A DNA stretch of 64,000 bases. Origin: Balaenoptera acutorostrata. Its lineage: Eukaryota; Chordata; Mammalia; Artiodactyla; Balaenopteridae. A program made the translations under genes and the position numbers. The first letter of the stretch is position 1; each line of letters starts with the position of its first letter. The notes beneath the pieces were generated by a model. It saw only the letters and a list, made by a program, of their open reading frames with translations. It was not told the DNA's origin and made no database searches. The stretch covers positions 21,200,116 through 21,264,115 of the forward strand of contig NC_080073.1 of NCBI RefSeq assembly GCF_949987535.1, in the 5' to 3' direction. Below are positions 34,191 to 46,342 of this stretch, one piece after another.

Positions 34191-36059
34191 AGCAAGAATA
34201 TTTTATGGGCATTACTGTGTTCTTCATATTGCCTCACATATTTGCACATGATGCCTGGTTGTTCCATTCTTAATAGGCTAAGGGTGATCAGCAAGTTCAG
34301 GTGGCAAAAGCCTGATCTGTCCAAAGTTTCATCAGTTGGTTCATCTCCTAATGGTCTTTGAATGAATCAATTATTGCATCAGGGAATACAAAATGGTAAT
34401 TCCAAAAAAATTCTGTCATTCTTTCCACGTTTTTAACTAGAATTCTTTTATAGGCAACAACCTTCACATGTTGATCATGGCTATTGGTTTACCCTGAAAT
34501 AAAGTTTATACAGGAAACGGGAAAAATCCGTAAATCGTTCTCTTAAACAGCCAATAAGTTAAATACTCAATAATTTTTTGAAGAGTTTCTATTGCCTTGG
34601 AAAAAAGACTCACAAGCTTTGTTAAGTGAACAAAACAAGAACAAAACTATAGTTAGCAAGAGCATTGTTTGTCTCTGTTTTGTGGGATTATGGATAGTTT
34701 TTACTGAAACTACATTTTGCTATATTTTCCAAGTTTCTACAATGAGGATGCAATACTTACAAAACTTGTGCAAAAAAAAAAGAAAGTCATAAATTTGCTG
34801 ACCTAATCAATGGATAGCTGGATTAATTCTTTTTTAGATTTCTCATTTTCACAGTTATTCGTAGATATCTACTGTACACATTGTGAAGGAGGATAGAAGA
34901 CATTAGACAGAGAGAAGGTGGAGTTTCAATTGAGCCAGCTTTTGAGTCTCTCGGATCTAATACATTTTCTTTCTTTAGGCCCTAACATCTTTTATGAAGA
35001 AGTGAAACAGAATGGCCTAGACTAGGAATAAAACTACTGGCAAGAAGAAAATATTGGGGGTTGCTACCAAAAAGTCCTAAAATAAAAACTCGACAAAAAA
35101 TCCAGCAGGTAAAAGGCCTTATGCTCCTCTTTCTACTTGCTGATAAATAATGATATTTAGAGATATCATATTAACTCTGATCTCTCTAATGTTTTCACAA
35201 CTTGTGCTGATGTTCAGGTGCTTGTGACATGTCAAAATCCTATCCTTTCACGTACTGAATCAATCAACGTGCTCCAAATAGTGCCATTTACCAATGTGTG
35301 CCTTTTAAGTGTTCGAACCTTTTCACCACGATGAACATCATTTTACAGGAAAACAACTCAGCCAGGAATTTTGATGTAAGAACAGTGCTGATTAGAAAAT
35401 ATGGCCTCCTTTGAGTCAGGCATCCAGGGCTTCCCTGGAGCCAGAGCTCATTTACGGGAAGTTGAATTCTTGCATTTTCATCTTCAGCATCGGATTGCCA
35501 GAATCTCAGCCTGGCATACAAAAACACCTGAACTCACACTTTCCCCCCCCCCCCCCGACAGGCTATCTGTTCTTCTTTACTGCGGTTTTCGTTTCCCTTT
35601 AGAGACATTCTCTTTGGCCCTTTCAGCACTATTAGACTGAAAAATGCCTCAAAGCCTCAAATGATGTTTACTGAGATTGACAGTCTATGGGAATCAGGCT
35701 TTCCTGCTGGTTTGACTGAGTCAAGTACCTCCTCTTCTGTGACTGTCACCACGCACAATTATATGGTCAGAGATGTTTCATGCTGTTCACCAGTGTGGTG
35801 ATCCCAGAAGTGAGGACCATGAAAGGACTTCTTGAATTAGATAGACAAAGATATCAATATTTCTGAATAGCTACTATATCCTAGACTTTACTTACTATTT
35901 GCCCATTTGTTTTCTCCCAGCATCTCTCTCTCTCTCCTACCACCGAAAGCATCTAGTTTTCCACTGGGGAATCAACGCTCCATATTTGTAGCCATGAAGT
36001 TTAGGTAGGATTGACTTTACCCTTCTGGGCATGGGCTCCCATCACTTTCAAATAAATGT
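34191..36059. other. No gene; C14 run at 35543-35556
   Basis: 34215-34400 may be more antisense old L1 3' UTR. Frames at 35288-35640 overlap each other on both strands and have no domain. The poly-C run is listed as a finding. Confidence 0.45.
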
Positions 36060-36465
36060 ATTTCTTTCTTCCGACTAGAGTGATTGATTTGGGAATGGGC
36101 ATGTAAATAAAACACACCAATTCTAGGTACTGAAAAAAGAAGCTCTCTCCCTCTTCCATGGAAATTACCAGAAGAGAAAACTTACCTTTAGCTAGAGAGT
36201 GTGGTACAAGGCTGTGTGGCCTGGAACTTCTGCAGCCATTGTTTCATGATGAGGTGAGTCATTCTGGGGACAAAGCCAGCACAAAGGAGGGCTGAGACAC
36301 AGAGCTACATCCCTCATGATCCCATGAACTCTGGACCAAACAGTAGGCTGGAGCCAAAACTCCTCCAAACTTTTTAAGTTAAGTGAGCGATTAATTATGC
36401 CTGTTTTTCTTAAGCCAAGTTGGATTGAGTTTCCTGTTGTTTGCAACCCAAGATTCCTAGCCGAT
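36060..36465 (+). mobile_element. Ancient LTR-like element
   Basis: Ends with 'cttaagccaagttggattgag' and 'gttgtttgcaacccaagattcc', the terminal wording shared with the elements at 58630 (plus) and 21255 (minus). Probably ERVL/MaLR-class. Confidence 0.4.
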
Positions 36466-36489
36466 ATATTGTCTATAATTTACCATATT

Positions 36490-36635
36490 TCCCTCACCAT
36501 ATGCTTGCGAGGTTAAGTATTATGGTACCCATTTTACAACTGAAGATAGCAACTCTCAGAGAGAGAATCCCAGTGATGGTACAGCTAGGAGGTGAACTTA
36601 AGTTGTCTAAAGCCCATATTATTAACCCCTATGCC
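36490..36635 (+). repeat. MIR/L2-like relic
   Basis: 'gtattatggtacccattttac', 'acagctaggaggtgaactta' and 'aagcccatattattaacccc' follow a MIR 3' half. Confidence 0.5.
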
Positions 36636-36639
36636 AACA

Positions 36640-36955
36640 TTTCTCAAAATGTGGTCTGAGAACTTCAGAAGGGGATGCCCAAGACTCTTTCTAGGGATTT
36701 ATAAAGTCAAAACTACTTTTATTATAATACTAAGATACTATTTGTCTTTTCTACAACGATTTTCTTATGAGAACACAGTGGCGTTTTCCAGGGGCTTCAT
36801 GACTTGTGATGATGTCATTTCCCTGGTGGCAAATAGAATATGTGCTTCTGTGTTCTAGTGTTTTCTAGAATTTTCTACTGCAGGCTCTTTGGGGTTCTCA
36901 ATATTAGGGTATAAAGAGGTCTTGAGATTAAAAAGTTTGAGAATCAGTGCTCCAA
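36640..36955 (+). mobile_element. hAT-type DNA transposon relic
   Basis: 'tttctcaaaatgtggtctgag' at the left and 'aaagtttgagaatcagtgct' at the right are imperfect inverted ends. Internal phrases 'gtcaaaactacttttattata', 'cagtggcgttttccaggggct' fit a known mammalian hAT fossil family that I cannot name with confidence. Confidence 0.55.
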
Positions 36956-37789
36956 GCTCCAAGTAGGATTCAAAATGCTCAAAGCATTTACAGTGATACT
37001 TTTTATCTAGCACAAATCATTTTTATCACTATTTTACATAAATCAGATATCACCTTATTACCATCTGATGAAAAATGGAATGAGTGTTCCATTAGATTTT
37101 AGTGAGAATTTATAATTTTTCTTTGTATTTAATTATACATTTTTCTTGGGGAATTCTAGATTTTGTAAATTTTAGAGAATTGAGGGCCCCTTCTGAGCTT
37201 CTTCTCAGGCTCTAAATTTAAACTGCCCTCATGGCTGAAATAAAAATTTCCCCAAATCAATGTTTTCAAACAGAGGTGTATCAAAGTGGGTGCATTAAGC
37301 CTGGGTATAGGCAATAAAGGGGTGGATTTTCTGTAGAGGATTTTAAAACAATAGTAAAATCAATGAAAAGTCTGTCTACTTTTTATTAGGAATACGCTCT
37401 GACAATCCTAAACCATGTCAGTAATAAAATACTCCTCTGATCACTACTTCAAAATAAAAGATACTTGGACCTCAATTGATATCCTAGAGTTTGGTATCAG
37501 AACTCCTGAATTCCATCCCACCGTGATCCCCCTGACTTGGATATGAAATCACTTCCTTCAGTTCTTCCCTTATAAACTCAAAATAATGATTAAAAAATAC
37601 TCTATACTTGTATAGCATCTCTATCTCAACTGAGGACCTTCTCTGTTCCTCAGGGTCCACCCTCCTCTGATGGCCTCAAGACACCCTTGATATGCTTACT
37701 CCCTGTAACCAAAAATCCAGTGGGATCTCCAGATCACAAGATGTTCAGAATTGAAATCAATGTCAAGTTTACAGGTGCAAACTGCAGAG
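36956..37789. other. No gene or repeat recognised
   Basis: AT-rich, nothing supported. Confidence 0.5.
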
Positions 37790-38285
37790 CATCTTCTAGC
37801 ATATTGCCTTTACCCACTCTCCCATCTCAGCTCACACTCTCTCCCCCCTCCCTCAATTCACTGTGAGCACCTTGGCCTTCTCTTGGTTTTTCTGTGCACT
37901 CTGTTCTCCCACCTCAGGCCTTTACACATGCTGTTCCTTTGGTTTAGATTGTTCTTCCCCTGACCCGCCACCTGGCTGGCTTCTTCTCAGCCTCCGGGTT
38001 TCAGCTTACATATCACTTCCTCAGAGGCCCACCCTGTCCAGCCCTTCAGAAGGCTGACTCCCCTGTTATTCTTTCATCATCTCCTTAACTTCTCCTTCAT
38101 AGCACTTACCGACGTTTGTACACGTACTTCGTTTTTGTCTCTCTCCCCCACTAAACTGTGAACTCCTAAGGGTGGTCACCATGTTCATTTTATTCTTCAT
38201 TCTCCCAAATACATATGCACAGCCCCTGGCACGTGGTAGATGCTTAATACATATTTTGTGAATGAATCAGTAAATGAATCCTCCT
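37790..38285 (+). repeat. L2 LINE 3' end
   Basis: Long, well-ordered L2 match: 'ccacctcaggcctttacacat', 'gctgttcctttggtttag', 'tatcacttcctcagaggccc', 'ccccactaaactgtgaactcc', 'cccctggcacgtggtagatgc', ending 'gtgaatgaatc'. Old, non-coding here. Confidence 0.85.
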
Positions 38286-38539
38286 TTCTCCAAAGAGGAC
38301 AAAACTCCACCCAAAACCTTATGAGGAAAAGGCATGATATTGTTTTCAAAAATAAGACTGCTCTTGGGTCTCTAAAAACATTAGAGAAACTAGCAATTTA
38401 GCCCAATTCCACCAAAGAATAATTGACTGAAAAGAAATCAATCTTATATTGGCTCCTTTGGCAAGGTAGACATAAGAGTCCATGCTATGGATTCTATTTC
38501 TAAGGAGTTCAAAACCCGAAAAACTAATGGTGAAAGAGA

Positions 38540-38700
38540 TTAAAATATTGGTTACAACTGGGTGGCTGGAAATGGTCTAAATCTTGATCTGGATAGTGAT
38601 TACATGGGAGTAGACATATATAAATAATCAACAAGCTGTACACATATTGCTGTGTGCATTTTTTATATCAATTAAAAAATATATTCTTTAGCTAAGTTGA
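38540..38700 (+). repeat. Old L1 3' end relic
   Basis: 'gatctggatagtgattacatg', 'caacaagctgtacacatat' and 'ttttatatcaattaaaaaata' match the tail of an old L1M-type 3' UTR. Confidence 0.5.
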
Positions 38701-41337
38701 CAAAAGAAGATTTGAACAAAATTGTTGACCAGACTAAATTGATGCTATAGCTTCTAATAGTATCAAGAAGCAAATTGCTTTATCAAACTTGAACTAAAAC
38801 CCATGTCATCAGTAACATTCCTGGTAGGACGGTATCAGTACATGCATCCCATAATTTAGATACACACCCTTTGCAAAAAAATATATGAATACCTTTTTAG
38901 GAACATTACAGAGTCAAACCAATACACAGTAACCAAAAAGAACTCTGCTCTGAGATAATTTAGTGTTCACTCTTGAAATCATTTTCTTTGTCAAAGAACA
39001 TAAGTGGATGTCATAACTTTGAGCTTGTATCATTTCCAAAAGAAACAATGCAATTCACTGGCATACTCAGTTGCTTCCAAAAGATGCTCCCCTTTGATAG
39101 GCAGCTGGCTCATAAATTGATCTTTTTACATGGAAATTATGTTGCATTTAATTTTTCTCAGGGCCAAAACTATAAATAGAAAACAGGTCATTGTATCATG
39201 ACAATAAATTATTATTATTTATGCACAATGAAGATGAGAGAGTGACTTGCCTTAATAAATAACCTTTTCTCCATGATTCATTGAATTCTTTCCAATCCAT
39301 GAATAATGAGCCCCCTAATTTCCTACAAAGAATTGGAGAAATGAAGACAAAGCGAGGGTGGGAGGAACCTGGAGAAAAGTTATTGAATTAAGAATTTACA
39401 TTTTTACATAGCAAGCATATGAAGAATGTTCCATGGCCGTCTACATGAAATTGATGCTGCATAATTTGAAAGATAGCAGCCTGATGCCTCTTTATTCCCC
39501 TTGACGAGTGCAAAGGCTGCTATTTTAACAATGGCACTGAATACTTTTTTGAGATGGCTTGTTCCATGAAAAAAGCCTCCTTTAAGAAGTGCTTATGTTA
39601 ATAACATGTGCGATCAGGCATCTTTCATACAAAACCAGAAAAAAGCCTGTTTTGCCTATACAAGCACTATTTGTTTGCTCCCGACTTTAAAATAAGCATT
39701 TAGAAATGGTGTTTTCATTAAAATCATGATACGCTCAAACAAAATTGGATTCTACTCTGTGAAATGCAACATTCAACAATATAAAAAGAGAGTCTGTGAT
39801 TAAGAATAGTCAACAAGTTTATCATTTGATTTTATGGGGAGAAGAAAGAAATGTTGACCATTTTTCTTAAAATATGTACTAATAAATTTAATAAATTTAT
39901 TAAAATGTGAGGTGCTAGAGTCATCCTTTGTCTCCTCTAGGGAACCAGAAATACGGAAGGTAAGCATTTATAGAAGAGAAGTGAGTAACACTACTCTAAA
40001 GTAATCTCATATTTATTATGTCAATAAATTCTCATAGTGTCATGATCATTTCTAATTTATAGAAAAGCTGCAGTGTAATAAAATACAAAACAAAAATGAA
40101 GTCTCTTTCACTTTAAAAGTACTACTGGATCCGTAATAGACAAAATTATATTTTTTTTCTCCAACAAAAGGAAAACAATAAATGCAGTGAAGCCAAGATG
40201 AGATCCTTGTTTAATTAGAAAAGATGATTTTTCTGCTCTCATACAGTAAGATTTCCTGATTTCAGACTCTACTGACTTGACATTCATCATCAGTTGGGTA
40301 AATGCTCAGTTAAAGTTTTCCCTTGTGGCTTCAGATTTAGAACAGCATCTGATTAGCAGACCCTGATTCACACTCTCACAACTTCCCATTAAAATACATG
40401 TAAAGATTTGGAGCGAGGTGAAAATCAGAGCAATAACCCAAAGTAGGTCTGATGATCAATCTAGACCAATATATTGTATACATTTCCACTTACTTAACAG
40501 AATGACTGTTACTAGGAAGTAGATCTTTATCTGTCTGACATCTCCGAAATACCAGATTAGACTTACTAGTAAACTATGTCCCCCCTACTCTACAGGTGTT
40601 TTGTTTTTTTTTTAAGCAGTCATATTGGTGTTGTTTTCTTTCCTTTCATCTTTGATCCCTTCCTTCTCAAGTAAGATCTCTCTCTTCTACATCTACTAAG
40701 AGACCACAACTCCCAGAAATCAAATGGACAGGAAGCTGAGAAAAATGACAAGAGAAGACATAGGAAATGTCCCTGCTACTAGCTGGGAATTGCCATTTTT
40801 TATTTATTCATCAAACACTAGGTAGTGGTAACAGGATAAGATTATATCAGGCCAACAGAGATGCAGTTGATGAATCCATGCAAAGACATTGAGAATGGAG
40901 ATGAGGGTTGTAAACATGAGTTAATTTTCCAAGGTTATATCTTAGTCCTGTTTGGAGGCAGCTTTCCCCAAAATAAAGAGTCTCATTTAAGACTCTCATA
41001 AGTTAATAGTATATACAACCAAGAGGACAAAGTATGGATTCATTGGCAATCCTCTATAAACAAACAAGAGATCAGTGGACTCTGTCATTCCTCTAAATGA
41101 ATAAGCGGAAAAAAAAAAACCCCAATAGGAATCTATGAAAAAGAAATGGCAGAAAAGGGAAAGGAATCATTACCCTGAAGATTCAGAAGAACTAGCCTCT
41201 GAAAATGATTTACCACAAAAACAGGAGGAAAATATAAGAAAACTCCCTGTTGCCCCTGCACAAATGTCTACTGTCCCCAAAGCACGAAAGAGTGATAGAA
41301 CATTTATGGAAGCTTTCTTAGGAAAGATTGTGGAGAG

Positions 41338-41340
<3 letters not shown>
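38701..41340. other. Repeat-poor stretch without a gene
   Basis: No recognisable repeat over most of this interval and no supported exon. 38960-39870 is AT-rich, with many homeodomain-like TAAT/ATTA cores; see findings. A 102-codon frame at 41135-41443 runs into the AT microsatellite and is not called a gene. Confidence 0.4.

Positions 41341-41400
<60 letters not shown>
41341..41400. repeat. (AT)30 microsatellite
   Basis: Sixty bases of uninterrupted AT dinucleotides. Likely polymorphic and prone to assembly length error. Confidence 0.98.
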
Positions 41401-41405
<5 letters not shown>

Positions 41406-43140
41406 CACACACCATTCAGAAAAAAAAAACCCAAAAAACATGATGAATCCCCATTCACTAGGCATTTCTAATCTCAGCAGATTCCCATTTTGATTGCACA
41501 GCTGCGGGGAGGTCTTCTGCCTTCACCTTTCCTCTAAACAGTGCTTTGTTCTGTTACCACTCCCCTTAAGATTCTCTCTACTCATCCCCCAGCACACTCC
41601 AGGTCCAATTTCTTTCTTCCCTTGGTTATGCAGAATAGCTTCCCTTTCCCTTGTGAAAACTGGACTCAAACTCTAAACCTAGATCCCAAAGACCTGCAAT
41701 TGGTTTCGTCAAAACATCTTCCAATGTTGGGTCTCTCTGTACAAAGATTATGTACCACAAGCTAAGGAGATAAAAAATGTCTTTGAATGTTAAGCTCTTT
41801 TTATAATCACATTCTACTGCCTTACACTTTCTTTGTTAAGAAGCTTGAACCTGTCTGTCAACCTGTGATTAACACCTATCCATTATGCTTCCCTTAGGTC
41901 CCAAAGAAAGAAGAGTGAGTCTCAACCTCAACAATTAGAGTCCCCACTGATATACCAGTTAATGTTCTTTTGGTTGCATTTAAATTAATGTGTTTCTGGG
42001 TAGTTTAGGCAAAGACTGATTTATCCAAGAAAATTAAAACAAGACTTCGTAAGGACCTTGGCAGTAGAGGCTCTGGTTCTTTCCTCTGGAATGATGCCAT
42101 AAAATGATAGCAGCACACTCAACACTCTGAGTCTCTGCTCATGGTTCAAAAATCTCAGGAGAAATAAGCTGATTGGCTAAAGTCGGTTCACAGGCCCCTC
42201 CACAGACCAATCACAGTGGAGTAGGGGGAGGGTGGTTGCCTGTTACTGGAAGACAGGGGAGAAAATATGCTGGATGAGAGCAGTACTGCAGAGCTACTGG
42301 CACATCCTTCCCTCCTGGCTTTTCTGCAATTGCCTCCCGTTTGTTTCTCCACATCATCAGTGTCTCCCTTTCACTTGGTTCCTTCTTTATGTCTTCAAAC
42401 AAGCACAGATATCCCCCAGCTTGAAAGAAAATTTTAACTTTATAACCTTCACTTCTCACCTAATTTTTTTCCTTCCTTTCATAGAATTTTCTAGTAAACC
42501 ATCTCTTCAGGTTCCCAGGCAACTGACTTACCCTGTAAAGAGACCTTGCAAATACTATTCCTCTTTACCTTCTTTGCTATCTCAAACTCTACCTTTACCA
42601 GAATGCCTTGCCCAACATCTGCTCCCTCCTTACCTTCCTGAACCAAAACTTCTAAAACACATTTGGTTTTAGCAAATATTATTGCATACAGTAAATGCTG
42701 TTATTTGGATTTTATTGATCCTGTAGTTTGCCTTTAGTTTGCTTATTTGCTTTTGTTTTATAGTTACCTAAGAGCAATAAGGAGTTTATAACATGCTTTT
42801 ATGTTTGTACATATTTAAATAGCATTATGGTAAAAATGATTCAAGGCAGCCCTGCAAGTCTGAGAGAACACTTTTCTCTAAAAGAGGTCTTAAGTTGCAG
42901 GAAATTTAGGTCAATTTATCATTTAATCACATATTTCTTGGAAGCATATTTAACCTCTTTAGTGATGTGCCCACAAAAGTACTACAAATTCTTCAAAGGT
43001 AGTGACAATGAGGTTAGTTTTTTTTGTGTGTATCTACCTCCAAATATCTACTAGTTTCTCAGAACTGTCTTTTATTGGGAGAACATGGAAGCTTTGATTT
43101 CAAAGAGTTGTTATAAAATTCTTTTACAGATAAGAACTAT
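41401..43140. other. No supported gene
   Basis: Includes a 146-codon plus-strand frame (42232-42672) that is pyrimidine-rich, lacks any domain and overlaps a minus-strand frame; probably chance. Confidence 0.4.
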
Positions 43141-43350
43141 CTTTTACGGACTGCTGACTTTTATTGAGTGCTAGGAATTCTGCTAGAGTATCTCAATCCT
43201 CAAAGATAGAATATCTCAATCCTCAAAGCAAATTTACAGACTGTAATCTAATTAATACAGTCATTTTACAGATGAGAAAACTGGGGCTCAGAAAGAGTAA
43301 ATAAATTGCCTAAGATCATATACCTAGTAAATACTAGAGCTGGGATTGCA
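43141..43350 (+). repeat. MIR SINE relic with a short internal duplication
   Basis: 'cttttattgagtgctagga', 'ttttacagatgagaaaactgg', 'ggctcagaaagagtaaat', 'agtaaatactagagctggga' in MIR order. 'gtatctcaatcctcaaag' / 'atatctcaatcctcaaag' are duplicated at about 43189-43229. Confidence 0.8.
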
Positions 43351-44261
43351 TAAGAAAAATGATTGTTTTGAGAACTAAGAACAGTATAATTTTCACGACA
43401 ATTTAAAGCTCTTTTTATTTTGTAAGATATTTATATTTAATTCAGTCCTTAGTCTGTAAAAATATTGATAGTTTCTTTTTCTCACTGAATACTTTTTTCC
43501 CCCCACCCCCTCTCACTGAATACTTTTAAAATGGTATCGTTTGTTAGTATTTATATAGTCAGTCCCCTTAATACGTTTGTAATATCACTATGAGCATTAA
43601 GAAAGTTATACTCATTTAGTAGAACAGCTTTGTTTAATTTCACTTTGTGCTTGATAAGAGGATATTTTAATGTTTCAGGCTATGTTTTGTAATACAGGAA
43701 ATGCCATACTAACACATCATTAACAGCACATTTCTGCCCACTGACTTTCCATCCAGAACAAGGAAATATGTGTTGTGGTGATTACTCTACAGAGAGAATC
43801 AATGTCACTAATGTTTCAACCAGTGAGTAGCTTTATAAAACACACTATAAACAAAAGCTTAGCAAAAATGGAACAGGCATGTTTCAGCTCCATTTTGGCC
43901 TGATAATTGTTGCATTTATCAATTTTCAGGCAATTATACATTATAAGAAATCATTTCCAGGACTTTAACTCTTAATGACTTTGGTTCACATTCCTGCCGG
44001 TGTGGATTAGCTAATCGGAAGAAGAGGGGGCCTGTGTGGTTAGTGTGCATTAAAGCAGAGCTTGGTCATGAGCGGGTTTCCACCCCCTACGGCTATGGTC
44101 AAACATGTGGTCAAAACCACTCTGCCCCATCAGCTATGCCACTCTTGCTAATTTTTAAAGAAAATGCCTAAAAGTTAAAGGGGTCCCTATTTTAAAGAAC
44201 AAACATTTAAAGAGCAGGGAATGACTTTCCATGTTGTGAGGGAAAAAAATCCAATTTTAAA
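43351..44261. other. Repeat-poor stretch without a gene
   Basis: No repeat recognised; 'tctcactgaatactttt' occurs twice at about 43479-43528 around a C-rich insert. 43680-44160 looks like possible conserved non-coding DNA. Confidence 0.4.
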
Positions 44262-44303
44262 AATTGAAGTGTAGTTGATGTACAATATTATATGAGTTTC
44301 AGA
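44262..44303 (-). repeat. Tiny L1 3' end fragment, antisense
   Basis: 'attgaagtgtagttgatgta' and 'caatattatatgagtttcag' is the antisense of the L1 3' terminus, cut to about 42 bp. Confidence 0.6.
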
Positions 44304-44399
44304 AAATCCAAAAATTTTAACATGGTCTAAAAGTTCCTACTTGCTCTAGACTAGCCTCGGCAGGACCATTTGCCTCTCTTTGACAGCTTGGGTAAAGAA

Positions 44400-44620
44400 T
44401 GCGGTTTTCTCTGCCTGGGGCTCTCTACCATTCTCCTGCCGGCCACCCATTATCCCTCCTCATTCCTCAAATCTCACCTGACGTGTTACTCCCTCAGAGA
44501 AGCCAACTAACTCAGGACCTCTATCATAGACTCTCATTGCAAAATGAACTCATATTTGGTAGCGCTTATGACTAGAATTAGATATTTTATTTATTTGGAG
44601 AGCAGGCACTTTGTCTGTCT
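44400..44620 (+). repeat. L2 LINE 3' end relic
   Basis: 'ctcctcattcctcaaatctc', 'ttactccctcagagaagcc', 'attttatttatttggagagc' and 'ggcactttgtctgtctggc' follow L2 order. Confidence 0.65.
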
Positions 44621-44657
44621 GGCAGACAAAACAAGAGATGTTCTCTCAAGTCTACCT

Positions 44658-44812
44658 GGAAAGAGGGGAGAGAAGGAGAGGGGGAGAGACAGACAGACAG
44701 AGAGTTACAGGGAGAGAGAGAAAAAGTGAGGGGAGAGAAGAACTATATAGTCGTGCAGGGAGAAGCAAAGACTGATGATGTAGCCCCAGAGAGAGAGAGA
44801 GAGAGAGGGAGC
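44658..44812. repeat. Purine-rich (GA)n tract
   Basis: Main tract 44658-44742 is almost pure purine on the plus strand; a second (GA)12-like run lies at about 44788-44812. Such mirror-like purine tracts can form triplex DNA. Confidence 0.85.
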
Positions 44813-44877
44813 AAGCAGAGGTGCTAGAGTCCATAAAAACCGCCCAATTTTTTGTTTAGTCCAACCTATATTTCCTG

Positions 44878-45285
44878 CTTATGGCAGAGGCTGTTAGTGC
44901 TCACCAGTATCTACGTTCTCCTCTTACTCCTGGGCACACAGTTAGGCTACTTTTCCCAGCCTCCCCTGCACTTGAGTCTTACCATGGGACTGAGTCTCAG
45001 CCAGTGGAATATGGACAAAAGGGATGTACACCACTTCCAGACGTGGTTTCCCAATTCTCCCCTGGGCCTTTCCAGCCTCCCTCTTTGCTCATCGACTGGC
45101 CAACAAACAGAATCCAGCAGAGGATTCAGGACCCAGTAGAGCCATTAACTAGAAAGAGCCCACATTCTTGAATCACTTTGTGGAAAACCATCCAGCGAAG
45201 CCCTATTTGGCTTGTTTCTTGGTAAGAAACAAACCTTTACTCTGTTAGGCCATTGAGGGTTTCGTGTTCACCTTAGCAGCTAACT
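44878..45285 (+). mobile_element. MLT1-like (ERVL-MaLR) LTR
   Basis: 'ctcagccagtggaatatgga', 'caccacttccagacgtgg', 'cagaatccagcagaggattc', 'agaaacaaacctttactctg' and 'ttaggccattgagggtttcg' in the order of a MaLR-class LTR. Non-coding. Confidence 0.6.
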
Positions 45286-45688
45286 TTAACATCCATGAAA
45301 CATGTCACTATTTTCATATAAAATACCTTTCTTTGGCTTATATTACTTTGAAGCATATTTCAATTATTTACTACCAAAATAGCCTTGACCAAGATAGCTA
45401 CTAAAAATGGGTTAAAGCTTTGTGATTTACACCACTGATTTAGAAGAAACTTACAATTAAAACAAACAAATGAAAAATATATATACAGTCAGCCCACCAT
45501 ATCATGGGTTCTGCATCTGCAGATTCAACCAAACTTGGATCAAAAATATTTGGAAAAAAGTTTCCAGAAAGTTTCAAAAAGTAAAGCTTAAATTTGTCAC
45601 ACACCAGCAACTATTTACATAGCATTTACATTGTATTAGGTATTATAAGTAATCTAGAGATGATTTAAAGTATATGGTAGGATATGGG

Positions 45689-45895
45689 ATTTCCCTGGTC
45701 ACGCAGTGGTTAAGACTCCACGCTCCCAATGCAGGGGGCCTGGGTTCGATCCCTGGTCAGGGAACTAGATCCCACATGCATGCCGCAACTAAGAGTTCAC
45801 ATGCCACAACTAAGGAAGCCGACCTGCTGCAACTAAGACCTCGAGCAACCAAAGAGACCCGGCACAACCAAATAAAATAAATAAATAATTTTTAA
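45689..45895 (+). mobile_element. CHR-2-like SINE, ~22-bp target duplication
   Basis: Starts ATTTCCCTGGTCACGCAGTG, B box GGTTCGATCCC, tail AAATAAAATAAATAAATAA. Flanks 45667-45688 and 45896-45917 match at 20 of 22 positions. The tRNA-unrelated part (CACATGCCACAACTAAGGAA) differs from the other CHR copies here and resembles the CHR subfamily shared with ruminants. Confidence 0.93.
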
Positions 45896-46034
45896 AAAGT
45901 ATATGGGAGGTTATGGGTAGGTTATATGCAAATATTATGCCATTTTATATAAGGGACTTTTGCATCCATGGATTTTGGTATCTGTGGGAGTACTGGAACC
46001 AATCTATATCTGTATCTGGAGAAAGAGAGAAATA

Positions 46035-46114
46035 CTGGGTTGGCCAAAAAGTTGCTTCAGGTTTTTCCATAACATCTTATGGAAAACCCCGAACGAACTT
46101 TTTGGCCAACACAA
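46035..46114. mobile_element. 80-bp palindromic mariner MITE; potential microRNA-like hairpin
   Basis: The two arms (46035-46072 and 46077-46114) pair over about 38 bp with roughly six mismatches and a short loop: TTGGCCAAAAAGTT on one side, AACTTTTTGGCCAA on the other. TA dinucleotides flank both ends, the target duplication of Tc1/mariner elements. It has no coding capacity. Transcribed RNA would form a long hairpin like those that gave rise to microRNA families in artiodactyls and primates. Expression is not shown by the sequence. Confidence 0.9.
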
Positions 46115-46342
46115 TATATACCTGTTGAGCATTATCATGGGAAGGGCAAATTTAAAACCAGTGATACTCACTCATCAAGAGTCAAATGTAAAATCTATTA
46201 ACACTGTAACCAAAAGAAGTAAAAAAGGCAATCTAGATGACCAATAAAATAGTCTGCGAATATTTATTGAGATTTTAGTTCAAATACACAGCCAGGTTGA
46301 GAACCACTGATCGAGAACGATACACACCAAAACATTGGCAGA

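Noticed and set aside
41135..41443. 102-codon plus-strand frame with an acidic/basic segment
   Set aside because: A third of it is the AT microsatellite read as repeated Ile-Tyr; the remaining ~67 codons are within chance length and show no domain or splice borders.
42232..42672. 146-codon plus-strand frame, the longest outside the L1
   Set aside because: Low-complexity pyrimidine-rich text, no recognisable family, a minus-strand frame overlaps it, and no exon borders or start context fit.
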